A stretch of DNA of 29,163 bases from an uncultured Nitrospira sp. (GTDB lineage Bacteria > Nitrospirota > Nitrospiria > Nitrospirales > Nitrospiraceae), in NCBI GenBank assembly GCA_946479785.1, contig CAMLHQ010000038.1, positions 1 to 29,163 of the forward strand, read 5' to 3'. A program made the translations under genes and the position numbers. Below the pieces are notes generated by a model. The model worked only from the letters and a program-made list of their open reading frames with translations, was not told the origin of the DNA and did not search any database. This document shows, piece by piece, positions 23,624 through 29,163 of this stretch; position 1 is the first letter of the stretch, and each line of letters begins with the position of its first letter.

Positions 23624-24739
23624 CTAGCTTTTCCAGCGGAGAGTGACGGGGCCTTTCAGCGGATGGTCAAGCGGCTGTCCGCTTTGTATCGAGGCCAGGT
23701 GGGCAGCTTTCAGTTTGTAGTACCACTTGGCGGGGGTGTCGGCGTCGTCGATCAGCATCAAGGCCGGCTTGTAGCGAAGCCCCACCGCCTGGTGTTCCAT
23801 CGCCTGCTTATCCTGCTTCATGAAAATATTGGCGAAATAGCGAAAGAGCGTTTTGGAAAAGGGGAGCCAGCCGAGCGCGTTCCACGCGGCGCAGAAATCG
23901 ATCCGGCATTGTTGCTCGGTGACCGGGGTGACCGTTGCTCTCGTCGACACGAACATGCTGCCGCATTGGACGAATTCAAAACGCTGGTTCGGCAACACAA
24001 AGTCGATCGTCGTCGTGAGCGGCCCGCCGTAAAACATGTTCAGGATCTTATAGGGGCCGCTGTTTTTGGACGGGGCGTGTGGGACCATGCGGAAGCCGCA
24101 TGGAATCGGTTCAAACGTTTTGGCTTTCTCGTGCATACTGGCCTGTGTGCGCCACCAGGAGCTTTGATGGACGAAGGGTCCGTGTGCCGGGTCCATCAGG
24201 CCGACAATACCGTCGTCGATCGTACAGTCCAAGAGGGTCGAAATCTGAATCATGCGATAGGGAGAAGAAGGCAACGGAAGCGGAGGGATGTCCGGAATTG
24301 CCTGATTCGGCTGCTGCGGATCGGCGATGAACACCCACACATAGCCGTCTCGTTCGCGACAGGGGTAGGTCGTCACGCCGATCTTCTCGGGTTGGATTGG
24401 AGAGCCCTCCACCAAAGCGGGAATGCCTTGGCAGCGGCCTTTGTGGTCGAATCGCCAGCCATGATAGGAGCACTCCACGCAATCGTCGCGCATGTGTCCG
24501 AACGACAGCGGCATGCCGCGATGCGGGCAAATATCCCGCATGGCCGCGACATCTCCGGTTGAGGTTTTACACACCACGATCGGCAGCCCCAGCATGACCG
24601 TGCCCTTCAAGCTCCCGGGCTGGAGTTGTTGGCTCGTGCAAGCCGGGTACCAAAACCCGAGCAGGGGCGTGTTCTTGGACGGCTTAATTTCGGTAATCAG
24701 GTCGGAATTCATCTGCAGGGCTAGATCGGGCGGTTTCAT
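23624..24739 (-). CDS. Rieske [2Fe-2S] non-haem iron oxygenase
   Basis: The 371-residue protein has an N-terminal Rieske centre, C-x-H (Cys71, His73 in CPHRG) and C-x2-H (Cys90, His93 in CSYHGW). A mononuclear-iron site follows, D-x2-H-x4-H (Asp183, His186, His191 in DPAHGPFVH). This is the alpha-subunit layout of ring hydroxylases and of the pheophorbide-oxygenase/vanillate-demethylase branch. Substrate and electron donor are unknown, and no reductase gene is adjacent. The frame continues to 24889 and would overlap the divergent dsrE start, so I prefer the ATG at 24739; an ATG at 24712 is also possible. There is no visible Shine-Dalgarno. The gene converges on the antiporter gene. Confidence 0.88.
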   Translation of the reverse strand: MKPPDLALQMNSDLITEIKPSKNTPLLGFWYPACTSQQLQPGSLKGTVMLGLPIVVCKTSTGDVAAMRDICPHRGMPLSFGHMRDDCVECSYHGWRFDHKGRCQGIPALVEGSPIQPEKIGVTTYPCRERDGYVWVFIADPQQPNQAIPDIPPLPLPSSPYRMIQISTLLDCTIDDGIVGLMDPAHGPFVHQSSWWRTQASMHEKAKTFEPIPCGFRMVPHAPSKNSGPYKILNMFYGGPLTTTIDFVLPNQRFEFVQCGSMFVSTRATVTPVTEQQCRIDFCAAWNALGWLPFSKTLFRYFANIFMKQDKQAMEHQAVGLRYKPALMLIDDADTPAKWYYKLKAAHLASIQSGQPLDHPLKGPVTLRWKS

Positions 24740-24793
24740 TGGGATCAGTGGAGGACTATATCTGCCGCATGGAACAGGGTCAAGGACGCTGTG

Positions 24794-24823
24794 TTGACAG
24801 GAAAAAGATGCGGGGACTATAGT
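24794..24823 (+). promoter_or_regulatory. Strong sigma-70 promoter for dsrE-tusA
   Basis: A perfect -35 TTGACA (24794-24799) and -10 TATAGT (24818-24823, 5 of 6) are separated by 18 bases. Transcription would start near 24830, ~50 bases before the dsrE ATG at 24879. It is the best promoter match I found in the window. Confidence 0.7.
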
Positions 24824-24878
24824 CAAAATCTTGCTGAAACAGCCGATTTTTGAAGTAGCGACCATAAGAGAGGACATC

Positions 24879-25395
24879 ATGACGACCACACAAATGGACC
24901 CGGCGGTGGCGTTGGCCGATCTTCAGGCCTCAAAACCGGATAAGGTGACCATCGTCTTATTGAGCGGGGATCTGGACCGAGCCATGGCCGCGTTCATTAT
25001 CGCCACTGGCGCGGCAGCGATGGGAATGCAAGTCACGATGTTCTTCACCTTTTGGGGGTTGAACACGATCCGGCGGAAAGGGGCAACCAGTTCGGCCAAG
25101 GATTGGCTTCGCCGCATGTTCGGCTTGTTGAATAAGGGAGGTGCCGACAGCCTGCCGTTGTCCCGGTCTCGGCACGAAGATGATGCAGAAGGTCATGAAG
25201 CAGAACAGGATGCCGGGGGTGCCGGAACTGATGCAGACCGCCTTGGACCTCGGGGTGCGCTTCATCGCTTGCACGACGACGATGGGCATGATGGGAATTA
25301 GCAAAGACACATTGATCGAGGGCATCGATCAATTCGCCGGCGTCACGACCTATCTTGCAGAAGCCAAACAAGGCAGTGTGAATTTGTTTATTTAG
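24879..25395 (+). pseudogene. DsrE/DsrF/DrsH-like sulfur-relay protein, frame broken
   Basis: Two overlapping frames together make one DsrE-like protein. The first, from the ATG at 24879 (GAGAGG just upstream), encodes DKVTIVLLSGDLDRAMAAFI, IATGAAAMGMQVTMFFTFWG and RRMFGLLNKGGADSLPLSR, then turns into nonsense after ~25166. The second, one base over, continues GLGTKMMQKVMK, LMQTALDLGVRFIACTTTMGMMGI and ends KQGSVNLFI at 25395. The frame offset fits a deletion of 3n+2 bases (or a 1-base insertion) near 25160-25175; in family members a few extra residues stand between LPLS and GLGTKMM. Family proteins take part in sulfur trafficking with TusA, whose gene follows at once. It may be a real mutation or a sequence error. 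Confidence 0.8.
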
Positions 25396-25417
25396 CAACA
25401 GGACCGAGGAGAAGTTC

Positions 25418-25663
25418 ATGATGCAAGCCGATGTGAAACTCGATACGCTCGGATATTTTTGTCCGATGCCGATCATTATGACGTCGAAGAAAATCAAGGA
25501 ACTGACATTGGGTCAGGTGCTCGAAGTGGTCTCGGATGACGAAGGGATCAAGAAGGACATGCCTGCTTGGTGCGAAACCACCGGGCACCAAATGGTGGGG
25601 CTGGAAGAAGAGCATGCCAAGTCGGGACCGATTTACAAAGCGTTCGTCAAGAAGACCAAGTAG
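25418..25663 (+). CDS. tusA: TusA-family sulfurtransferase
   Basis: TusA carries sulfur as a persulfide on a conserved cysteine and hands it to partners such as DsrE-type proteins for tRNA thiolation, cofactor synthesis or sulfur oxidation. The 81-residue protein has the hallmark CPxP (Cys15 in GYFCPMP) and the second conserved stretch PAWCETTGHQ. GAGGAG lies six bases before the ATG at 25418. It is 22 bases after the broken dsrE frame under the same strong promoter, and a textbook terminator closes the unit. The gene is intact. If the dsrE lesion is real, TusA here has lost its co-transcribed partner but could use the second DsrE-like protein at 28282-28704. Confidence 0.9.
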   Translation: MMQADVKLDTLGYFCPMPIIMTSKKIKELTLGQVLEVVSDDEGIKKDMPAWCETTGHQMVGLEEEHAKSGPIYKAFVKKTK

Positions 25664-25695
25664 CACTGCACAGAGAGCCAAGGCGGATAAGAGCG

Positions 25696-25738
25696 AAGCC
25701 GGAGGGATGACGAAACAGACCTCCGGCTTTTGTATTTT
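25696..25738 (+). terminator. Rho-independent terminator after tusA
   Basis: AAGCCGGAGG (25696-25705) pairs perfectly with CCTCCGGCTT (25720-25729) over a 14-base loop and is followed by TTGTATTTT. Confidence 0.85.
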
Positions 25739-25755
25739 CGGGCGACGGCGTTCGT

Positions 25756-27429
25756 ATGGATCGCATCGTTGAATGTGTGCCCAACTTCAGTGAAGGCCGG
25801 AATCCGGAGACGGTTCAGGCGTTGATCGATGCCGTGGCCTCGGTGGGAGGCGTGCGGTTATTGGATCACACCATGGATCATGACCACCATCGCTCCGTAC
25901 TGACCATTGCCGGTGAACCGGACGCCATGGTCGAAGCAGCCTTCCGTGCGATTCGCGTGGCCATGGATCTCATCGATTTGCGGGAGCACATCGGTGTGCA
26001 TCCTCGCGTTGGAGCGACCGATGTGGTGCCGTTCATCCCGATTAGAGGCACGACCATGCAGGATTGTGTGCAACTGTCCAGGCGTCTCGGACAGCGGGTG
26101 GGGCAGGAACTCGACATCCCCGTGTTCTTATACGAGCGTGCGGCATTGCATCCCGACCATGCCCCGCTCGAATCGATCCGCCGCGGCGGGTTGGATGGCT
26201 TGGCGTTCCGTATGGAGTCCGATCCTGATTGGACTCCCGATTTCGGTCCCCCTCACCTGCACAAGACGGCGGGCGCCGTTATCATCGGTGCGCGGCCGCC
26301 GCTGATTGCGTTTAACGTGAACCTCCATTCGACAAATCTTGAACTCGCCCGATCAATCGCCAAGACCATTCGTCAATCGAACGGGGGCGTATCGCATCTC
26401 AAGGCCATCGGCGTGGAGCTGGCAAGTCGTCGCCTGGTCCAGGTGGCGATGAATCTCACCGACTATGAAGTGACCCCGCTTCACGTGGTGTTTGAGGCGA
26501 TCCAGGCCCAAACAGCCTTGCATAGCGTGGCGATGGCCGGAAGTGAAATTGTCGGGCTGGTCCCGCAGGCGGCATTAGTTGAGGCGGCGAGGCATGCGCT
26601 GCGACTGGATCACTTCGATCCGACACAGATTCTTGAAACGAAAATAGAGGCTGCGCTCTCTCCCACAGGAGCGAATCAGCAAAAAGAATGTCGCGAAGGA
26701 TCAGAAGATCTGCGACGGCTTGCCTTGTCGCAATTCGTCGAAGCGGTCGCTGCTGCGACGCCGATACCCGCAGGGGCTGCGGTCGCCGCAGTGGCTGGCG
26801 CGTTGGCCTCGGCATTGGGCATCATGGGAGCAAGGCTCAGTCGGCAATCTGTCACGGAGCATCGGCTGGCCGAAATCGCTCGGCGATTGAATGACCTGCT
26901 GCAAGCCGACGGCGAAGCCTACCGTACGTTCGTTGAGGCGGCGAAGTTGCCCAAAGCCGATTCTAGCCGTCCGATAGCTCTTTCATCCGCCCTCCATGTC
27001 GCGACGGAAATTCCGCTCGAGATCGCGGAGCGATCAGCGGAGGCTGGGACCCTCCTTCATGCCTGTTCACGGGCGGTAAAACCGCGGGTTCAATCCGATT
27101 TGAAGGTCGGACTGATCATGGCGATTGCGGCAGGCGAAGCAGGTTTGCACACGGTCAAAGAGAATCTGAAAATTCAGCCAAATCAGCGACTTAAGCGAGC
27201 GTTGCAGGCACGGGTTCAGCAAGTCTCTGAAAACCTTGAGGAACTGAAGGCCCTATGCTACACTCCGCCCCCTAGTCGGTCGGGTGCTGGAAAACATTCA
27301 GCGCAGGCATTGCCTGGGAAAGTGCGGAAGCGAGACGAATGGAAATCAAAGTCTTCAATAACAACGTCGAAAAAGCGCTCAAAGTTGCGAAGAAAAAGCT
27401 CGCGGGCGAAGGGCTCTTCCGGGAACTGA
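25756..27429 (+). CDS. ftcD: Formiminotransferase-cyclodeaminase, with an anomalous C-terminal tail
   Basis: The bifunctional folate enzyme moves a formimino group from formiminoglutamate to tetrahydrofolate and deaminates it to methenyl-tetrahydrofolate. The formiminotransferase half (residues 1-~300) starts VECVPNFSEGRN and has catalytic His82 in GVHPRVGATDVVPFIPI, at the same number as in the pig enzyme. The cyclodeaminase half (~310-500) has QFVEAVAAATPIPAGAAVAAVAGALASALG, where the usual PGGGS loop reads PAGAAV, so deaminase activity is uncertain. After ELKALCYTPPP the frame runs ~50 more residues, rich in Lys, Arg and Ser, into rpsU out of frame. One extra C in the run at 27268-27272 would stop it at the TAG at 27273. 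The start sits 18 bases after the tusA terminator. Confidence 0.88.
   Translation: MDRIVECVPNFSEGRNPETVQALIDAVASVGGVRLLDHTMDHDHHRSVLTIAGEPDAMVEAAFRAIRVAMDLIDLREHIGVHPRVGATDVVPFIPIRGTTMQDCVQLSRRLGQRVGQELDIPVFLYERAALHPDHAPLESIRRGGLDGLAFRMESDPDWTPDFGPPHLHKTAGAVIIGARPPLIAFNVNLHSTNLELARSIAKTIRQSNGGVSHLKAIGVELASRRLVQVAMNLTDYEVTPLHVVFEAIQAQTALHSVAMAGSEIVGLVPQAALVEAARHALRLDHFDPTQILETKIEAALSPTGANQQKECREGSEDLRRLALSQFVEAVAAATPIPAGAAVAAVAGALASALGIMGARLSRQSVTEHRLAEIARRLNDLLQADGEAYRTFVEAAKLPKADSSRPIALSSALHVATEIPLEIAERSAEAGTLLHACSRAVKPRVQSDLKVGLIMAIAAGEAGLHTVKENLKIQPNQRLKRALQARVQQVSENLEELKALCYTPPPSRSGAGKHSAQALPGKVRKRDEWKSKSSITTSKKRSKLRRKSSRAKGSSGN
27236..27264 (+). promoter_or_regulatory. Probable sigma-70 promoter for rpsU, inside ftcD
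   Basis: TTGAGG (27236-27241), 17 bases, then TACACT (27259-27264) with an extended TG ahead of it (TGCTACACT). It lies ~75 bases before the rpsU ATG and within the last coding part of ftcD. Confidence 0.55.
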
Positions 27430-27533
27430 AGCGGCGGCGGTACTACGAGAAACCGAGTGTCCGGAAGAAAGCCAAGCAGCGGGAAGCGCAGCGGCGTCGT
27501 CAGAAGTGGTTGTCGAAGCGCAAGCCGGAGTAG
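27339..27533 (+). CDS. rpsU: 30S ribosomal protein S21
   Basis: The 64-residue, strongly basic protein has the S21 pattern: MEIKVFNNNVEKALKVAKKK, then EGLFRELKRRRYYEKPSVRKK and a Lys/Arg/Gln-rich tail. S21 binds the platform of the small subunit next to the anti-Shine-Dalgarno end of 16S rRNA and aids initiation. Its ribosome-binding site is weak (GGAAGCGAGACGA before the ATG). Its first 91 bases overlap the end of the ftcD frame, and its own promoter appears to lie inside ftcD. S21 genes are often near stress or primase genes elsewhere; here nth follows 66 bases later. Confidence 0.95.
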   Translation: MEIKVFNNNVEKALKVAKKKLAGEGLFRELKRRRYYEKPSVRKKAKQREAQRRRQKWLSKRKPE

Positions 27534-27599
27534 GTTTTCCCCGGGACTGTTGGTTCGAGTTGCCATCTCTCCACAGCCAGTTCGATCGGTTTCTTGTCC

Positions 27600-28259
27600 A
27601 TGCGTCAGGACCAGATCCATGCGGCGATCAGGATCGTCAAGCGTGAGATCCGTCAGTGGCAGGAGCCGGTCGTCGGTGTTGTTGCCCGCTTATCGGCTCG
27701 CGATCCCTTCCGCATCCTTATCTCATGCCTGCTGAGTCTGCGAACCAAAGACAAAACGACCAGCGAAGCCAGCGCGCGACTGTTCGCCCTGGCGCATACA
27801 CCGGCCGGACTGCTCAAACTTCCTCTGAAAAAAATTGAACGGGCGATCTACCCCGTGGGTTTCTATCGCACGAAGGCGAAATCGATCCACGCCATTTGCC
27901 GCCGGCTACTGGATGTCTACAGGGGGACGGTTCCGGATTCGATCGAGGAGCTGGTCACACTGTCAGGAGTCGGGCGGAAGACGGCGAATCTGGTTGTCAC
28001 GGTCGGATACAAGAAGCCCGGCATCTGTGTCGACATCCACGTCCACCGCATCAGCAACCGCTGGGGCTATGTGAAGACCAAGACACCGGAGGAGACCGAA
28101 CAGGCGCTGCGCGAGAAACTCCCGAAGCCGTATTGGATCACTTTCAACGACCTGCTCGTGCCCTACGGACAGAATCTGTGCCAACCGATCTCGCCCTTGT
28201 GTAGCCGTTGTAAACTGGCGGAGTATTGCGATCGGGTGGGAGTCGCGAAGTCGCGTTAG
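27600..28259 (+). CDS. nth: Endonuclease III (DNA glycosylase/AP lyase)
   Basis: The enzyme removes oxidised pyrimidines and cuts the abasic strand in base-excision repair. The 219-residue protein has the helix-hairpin-helix LVTLSGVGRKTANLV with the catalytic Lys, then the catalytic Asp in GICVDIHVHRISNR. The four cysteines of the [4Fe-4S] cluster are in C-x6-C-x2-C-x5-C spacing (CQPISPLCSRCKLAEYC). It is a typical length. I prefer the ATG at 27600 to the TTG at 27594; no Shine-Dalgarno is obvious, so it may be translated from the rpsU transcript. It converges on the DsrE-like gene with 22 bases between stops. Confidence 0.93.
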   Translation: MRQDQIHAAIRIVKREIRQWQEPVVGVVARLSARDPFRILISCLLSLRTKDKTTSEASARLFALAHTPAGLLKLPLKKIERAIYPVGFYRTKAKSIHAICRRLLDVYRGTVPDSIEELVTLSGVGRKTANLVVTVGYKKPGICVDIHVHRISNRWGYVKTKTPEETEQALREKLPKPYWITFNDLLVPYGQNLCQPISPLCSRCKLAEYCDRVGVAKSR

Positions 28260-28281
28260 GGAGGAATGACGGGCCACACCT

Positions 28282-28704
28282 TCAGATAAAGAGCTTCGTT
28301 TCGGCGTCCTCGGTAAGACGGATAATTGCAGGCAGGCCCATCACTTCATCCACCTTCTTTGCGACGGCCTCTCCGTCGACACCCATGTATTCCAGTCCGG
28401 CACTGCAGGCAATGGTGCGAAACTTTCCGACCAACTTCGCCTCCTCGAACATCTCCGAAATCCTCGGCACCTTTTTGTCTTTCAGCAGCCTGGCGACCTC
28501 TTCGGCTGAATCGGCATACTCCGGTGGAAAGTCGATCTGATCGAATTTGCCTTCGGCCAGCTTCTTGATCGTCCAGAACAGCAAAATCACGATCACATCC
28601 TTGCCCATCGCAGCTGCGGTCAAGCCTAGCGTGGCGACCTGATGAAGCTTATCGTACGTGGCGTTGTGGGCGAAGAGGACGAACTTCGGTGTGGGCTGAC
28701 TCAT
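28282..28704 (-). CDS. DsrE/DsrF-like protein (intact)
   Basis: The 140-residue protein is a DsrE-type fold: KFVLFAHNATYDKLHQVATLGLTAAAMGKDVIVILLFWTIKKL, a middle helix with LKDKKVPRISEMFEEAKLVG, then FRTIACSAGLEYMGVDG and an ending ETKLFI. The plan and the ...LFI end match the broken dsrE at 24879, so the two are paralogues. A cysteine in TIACSAG is at the place of the family's candidate persulfide-carrying Cys. The role is probably sulfur transfer or a related small-molecule relay, but this is by family only. The ATG follows the stop of the upstream gene by one base, so translation is probably coupled. No Shine-Dalgarno is seen. Confidence 0.85.
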   Translation of the reverse strand: MSQPTPKFVLFAHNATYDKLHQVATLGLTAAAMGKDVIVILLFWTIKKLAEGKFDQIDFPPEYADSAEEVARLLKDKKVPRISEMFEEAKLVGKFRTIACSAGLEYMGVDGEAVAKKVDEVMGLPAIIRLTEDAETKLFI

Positions 28705-28705
28705 G

Positions 28706-29029
28706 TTATTGTCGGGGGACGCGGGCCTTGACGCTATTGATATAATCGTTGATCGCCGCATCGACCTCAACTGGCGCCAACGGCCGGTCGTGGGTTTCGC
28801 TTTCGTCGACGAGATACTGATCGCGGTCCTTTTCCTGGCGGACGATGACCGTATTTTCCGGCGTGACCTCGACCAACATGAACCACTCGCGCCCACCTTG
28901 TGTGATGACGACTTCCTTGCCTAAACCCTTCTTGCTGATCTCGATGTGCAGATCGTCTGACCAGGCGGGACCGCTGAGCGACGAAAGAAGAAGGAGCAGT
29001 AGCAAGTTCCGAAAGAGAGTCGCAAGCAT
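28706..29029 (-). CDS. Small secreted protein of unknown function
   Basis: I do not recognise the family. The 107-residue protein has a Leu-rich signal peptide (LLLLLLLSSLSGPAWS) cleaved near residue 24. A soluble ~83-residue part follows, with alternating strand-like stretches (LHIEISKKGLGKEVVITQGG, WFMLVEVTPENTVIVRQE) and a C-terminal helix AINDYINSVKARV. The product should be periplasmic. Its stop is one base from the start of the DsrE-like gene, so the two are co-translated, although one product is exported and the other is cytosolic. The start at 29029 is the only ATG that gives a signal peptide. Confidence 0.7.
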   Translation of the reverse strand: MLATLFRNLLLLLLLSSLSGPAWSDDLHIEISKKGLGKEVVITQGGREWFMLVEVTPENTVIVRQEKDRDQYLVDESETHDRPLAPVEVDAAINDYINSVKARVPRQ

Positions 29030-29104
29030 ATGCGGATTATAGCCGCCAGGGAAAGCACAGTAAACCAGTGTTCGTGCGCGTTCACTGTCGTGAGTGGCCT
29101 ACCG

Positions 29105-29159
29105 GGGTGTTGAAAATGACACTTCTCTCGCCTATGCCGGACGATCTTTTTGAACACCC
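29105..29159. repeat. Imperfect inverted-repeat element near the right edge
   Basis: GGGTGTTGAAAAT (29105-29117) is mirrored by ATCTTTTTGAACACCC (29144-29159): seven perfect base pairs (GGGTGTT/AACACCC), one mismatch, then an A/T tract. The left arm repeats the motif at 21545. No gene occupies 29030-29163. Confidence 0.5.
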
Positions 29160-29163
29160 TCTG

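Noticed and set aside
23663..24562. A 299-codon plus-strand open frame
   Set aside because: It lies antisense to the Rieske oxygenase, whose iron and [2Fe-2S] ligands are all present.
24740..24889. A 50-residue N-terminal extension of the Rieske oxygenase
   Set aside because: It would cover the divergent dsrE promoter and start codon, and the Rieske-type N-terminus begins after 24739.
1..29163. CRISPR arrays, tRNA or rRNA genes, insertion sequences, prophage genes
   Set aside because: I looked for regular direct repeats, tRNA arm patterns, transposase or integrase motifs and phage structural genes and saw none.

Overview
The window looks like chromosomal DNA from a Gram-negative, Nitrospira-like bacterium (phylum Nitrospirota). 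This assignment is by impression of protein style: a DsrE plus TusA sulfur-relay pair, MlaA and YceI envelope proteins, several small outer-membrane-type lipoproteins, a CPA2 potassium/proton antiporter and a 64-residue ribosomal protein S21. I could not run a database search. Base composition is fairly GC-rich, so long antisense shadow frames are common. I see no tRNA, rRNA, CRISPR array, insertion sequence or prophage.

Left block (1-5655). The 3' end of a family 2 glycosyltransferase faces a minus-strand gene row reading 4775 to 520. In order of transcription that row is a flavin-dependent halogenase-like oxidoreductase, an FkbO/Hyg5/XanB2-type chorismatase, a polysaccharide deacetylase-like protein, and two tandem paralogous lipoproteins. 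Chorismatase plus halogenase-like enzyme plus glycosyltransferase resembles the edge of an aryl-polyene or xanthomonadin-type pigment locus, most of which would lie left of the window. A second tandem pair of small lipoproteins follows on the plus strand.

Middle block (5787-19959). This holds an alpha/beta hydrolase, MlaA, the threonine-to-glycine pair tdh-kbl (minus strand), and a plus-strand row: TonB C-terminal-like protein, YceI, zinc alcohol dehydrogenase, LolA/DUF4412-like protein and a SUMF1-domain protein. A HemD-like protein fused to an N-terminal four-helix-bundle domain follows on the minus strand, then a second SUMF1-domain protein. Then come a VOC protein, a large metallo-beta-lactamase-fold protein with a PqqD-like segment, and a UDP-glucuronate 4-epimerase-like enzyme, closely spaced as a probable operon.

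Right block (20016-29163). This holds a DUF4124-like secreted protein, a HAD hydrolase, a KefB/YbaL-type antiporter and a Rieske oxygenase. A divergent dsrE-tusA unit follows; its dsrE reading frame is broken, and a strong terminator closes it. Next are formiminotransferase-cyclodeaminase, whose 3' end runs 91 bases into rpsU, an endonuclease III, a second intact DsrE-like gene and a small secreted protein.

The observations I consider most worth checking are the four-helix-bundle/HemD fusion, the PqqD-like/metallo-beta-lactamase fusion, the possible pigment-locus edge with a halogenase that keeps its key residues, the broken dsrE, and the ftcD/rpsU overlap, which one extra base in a C run would remove.
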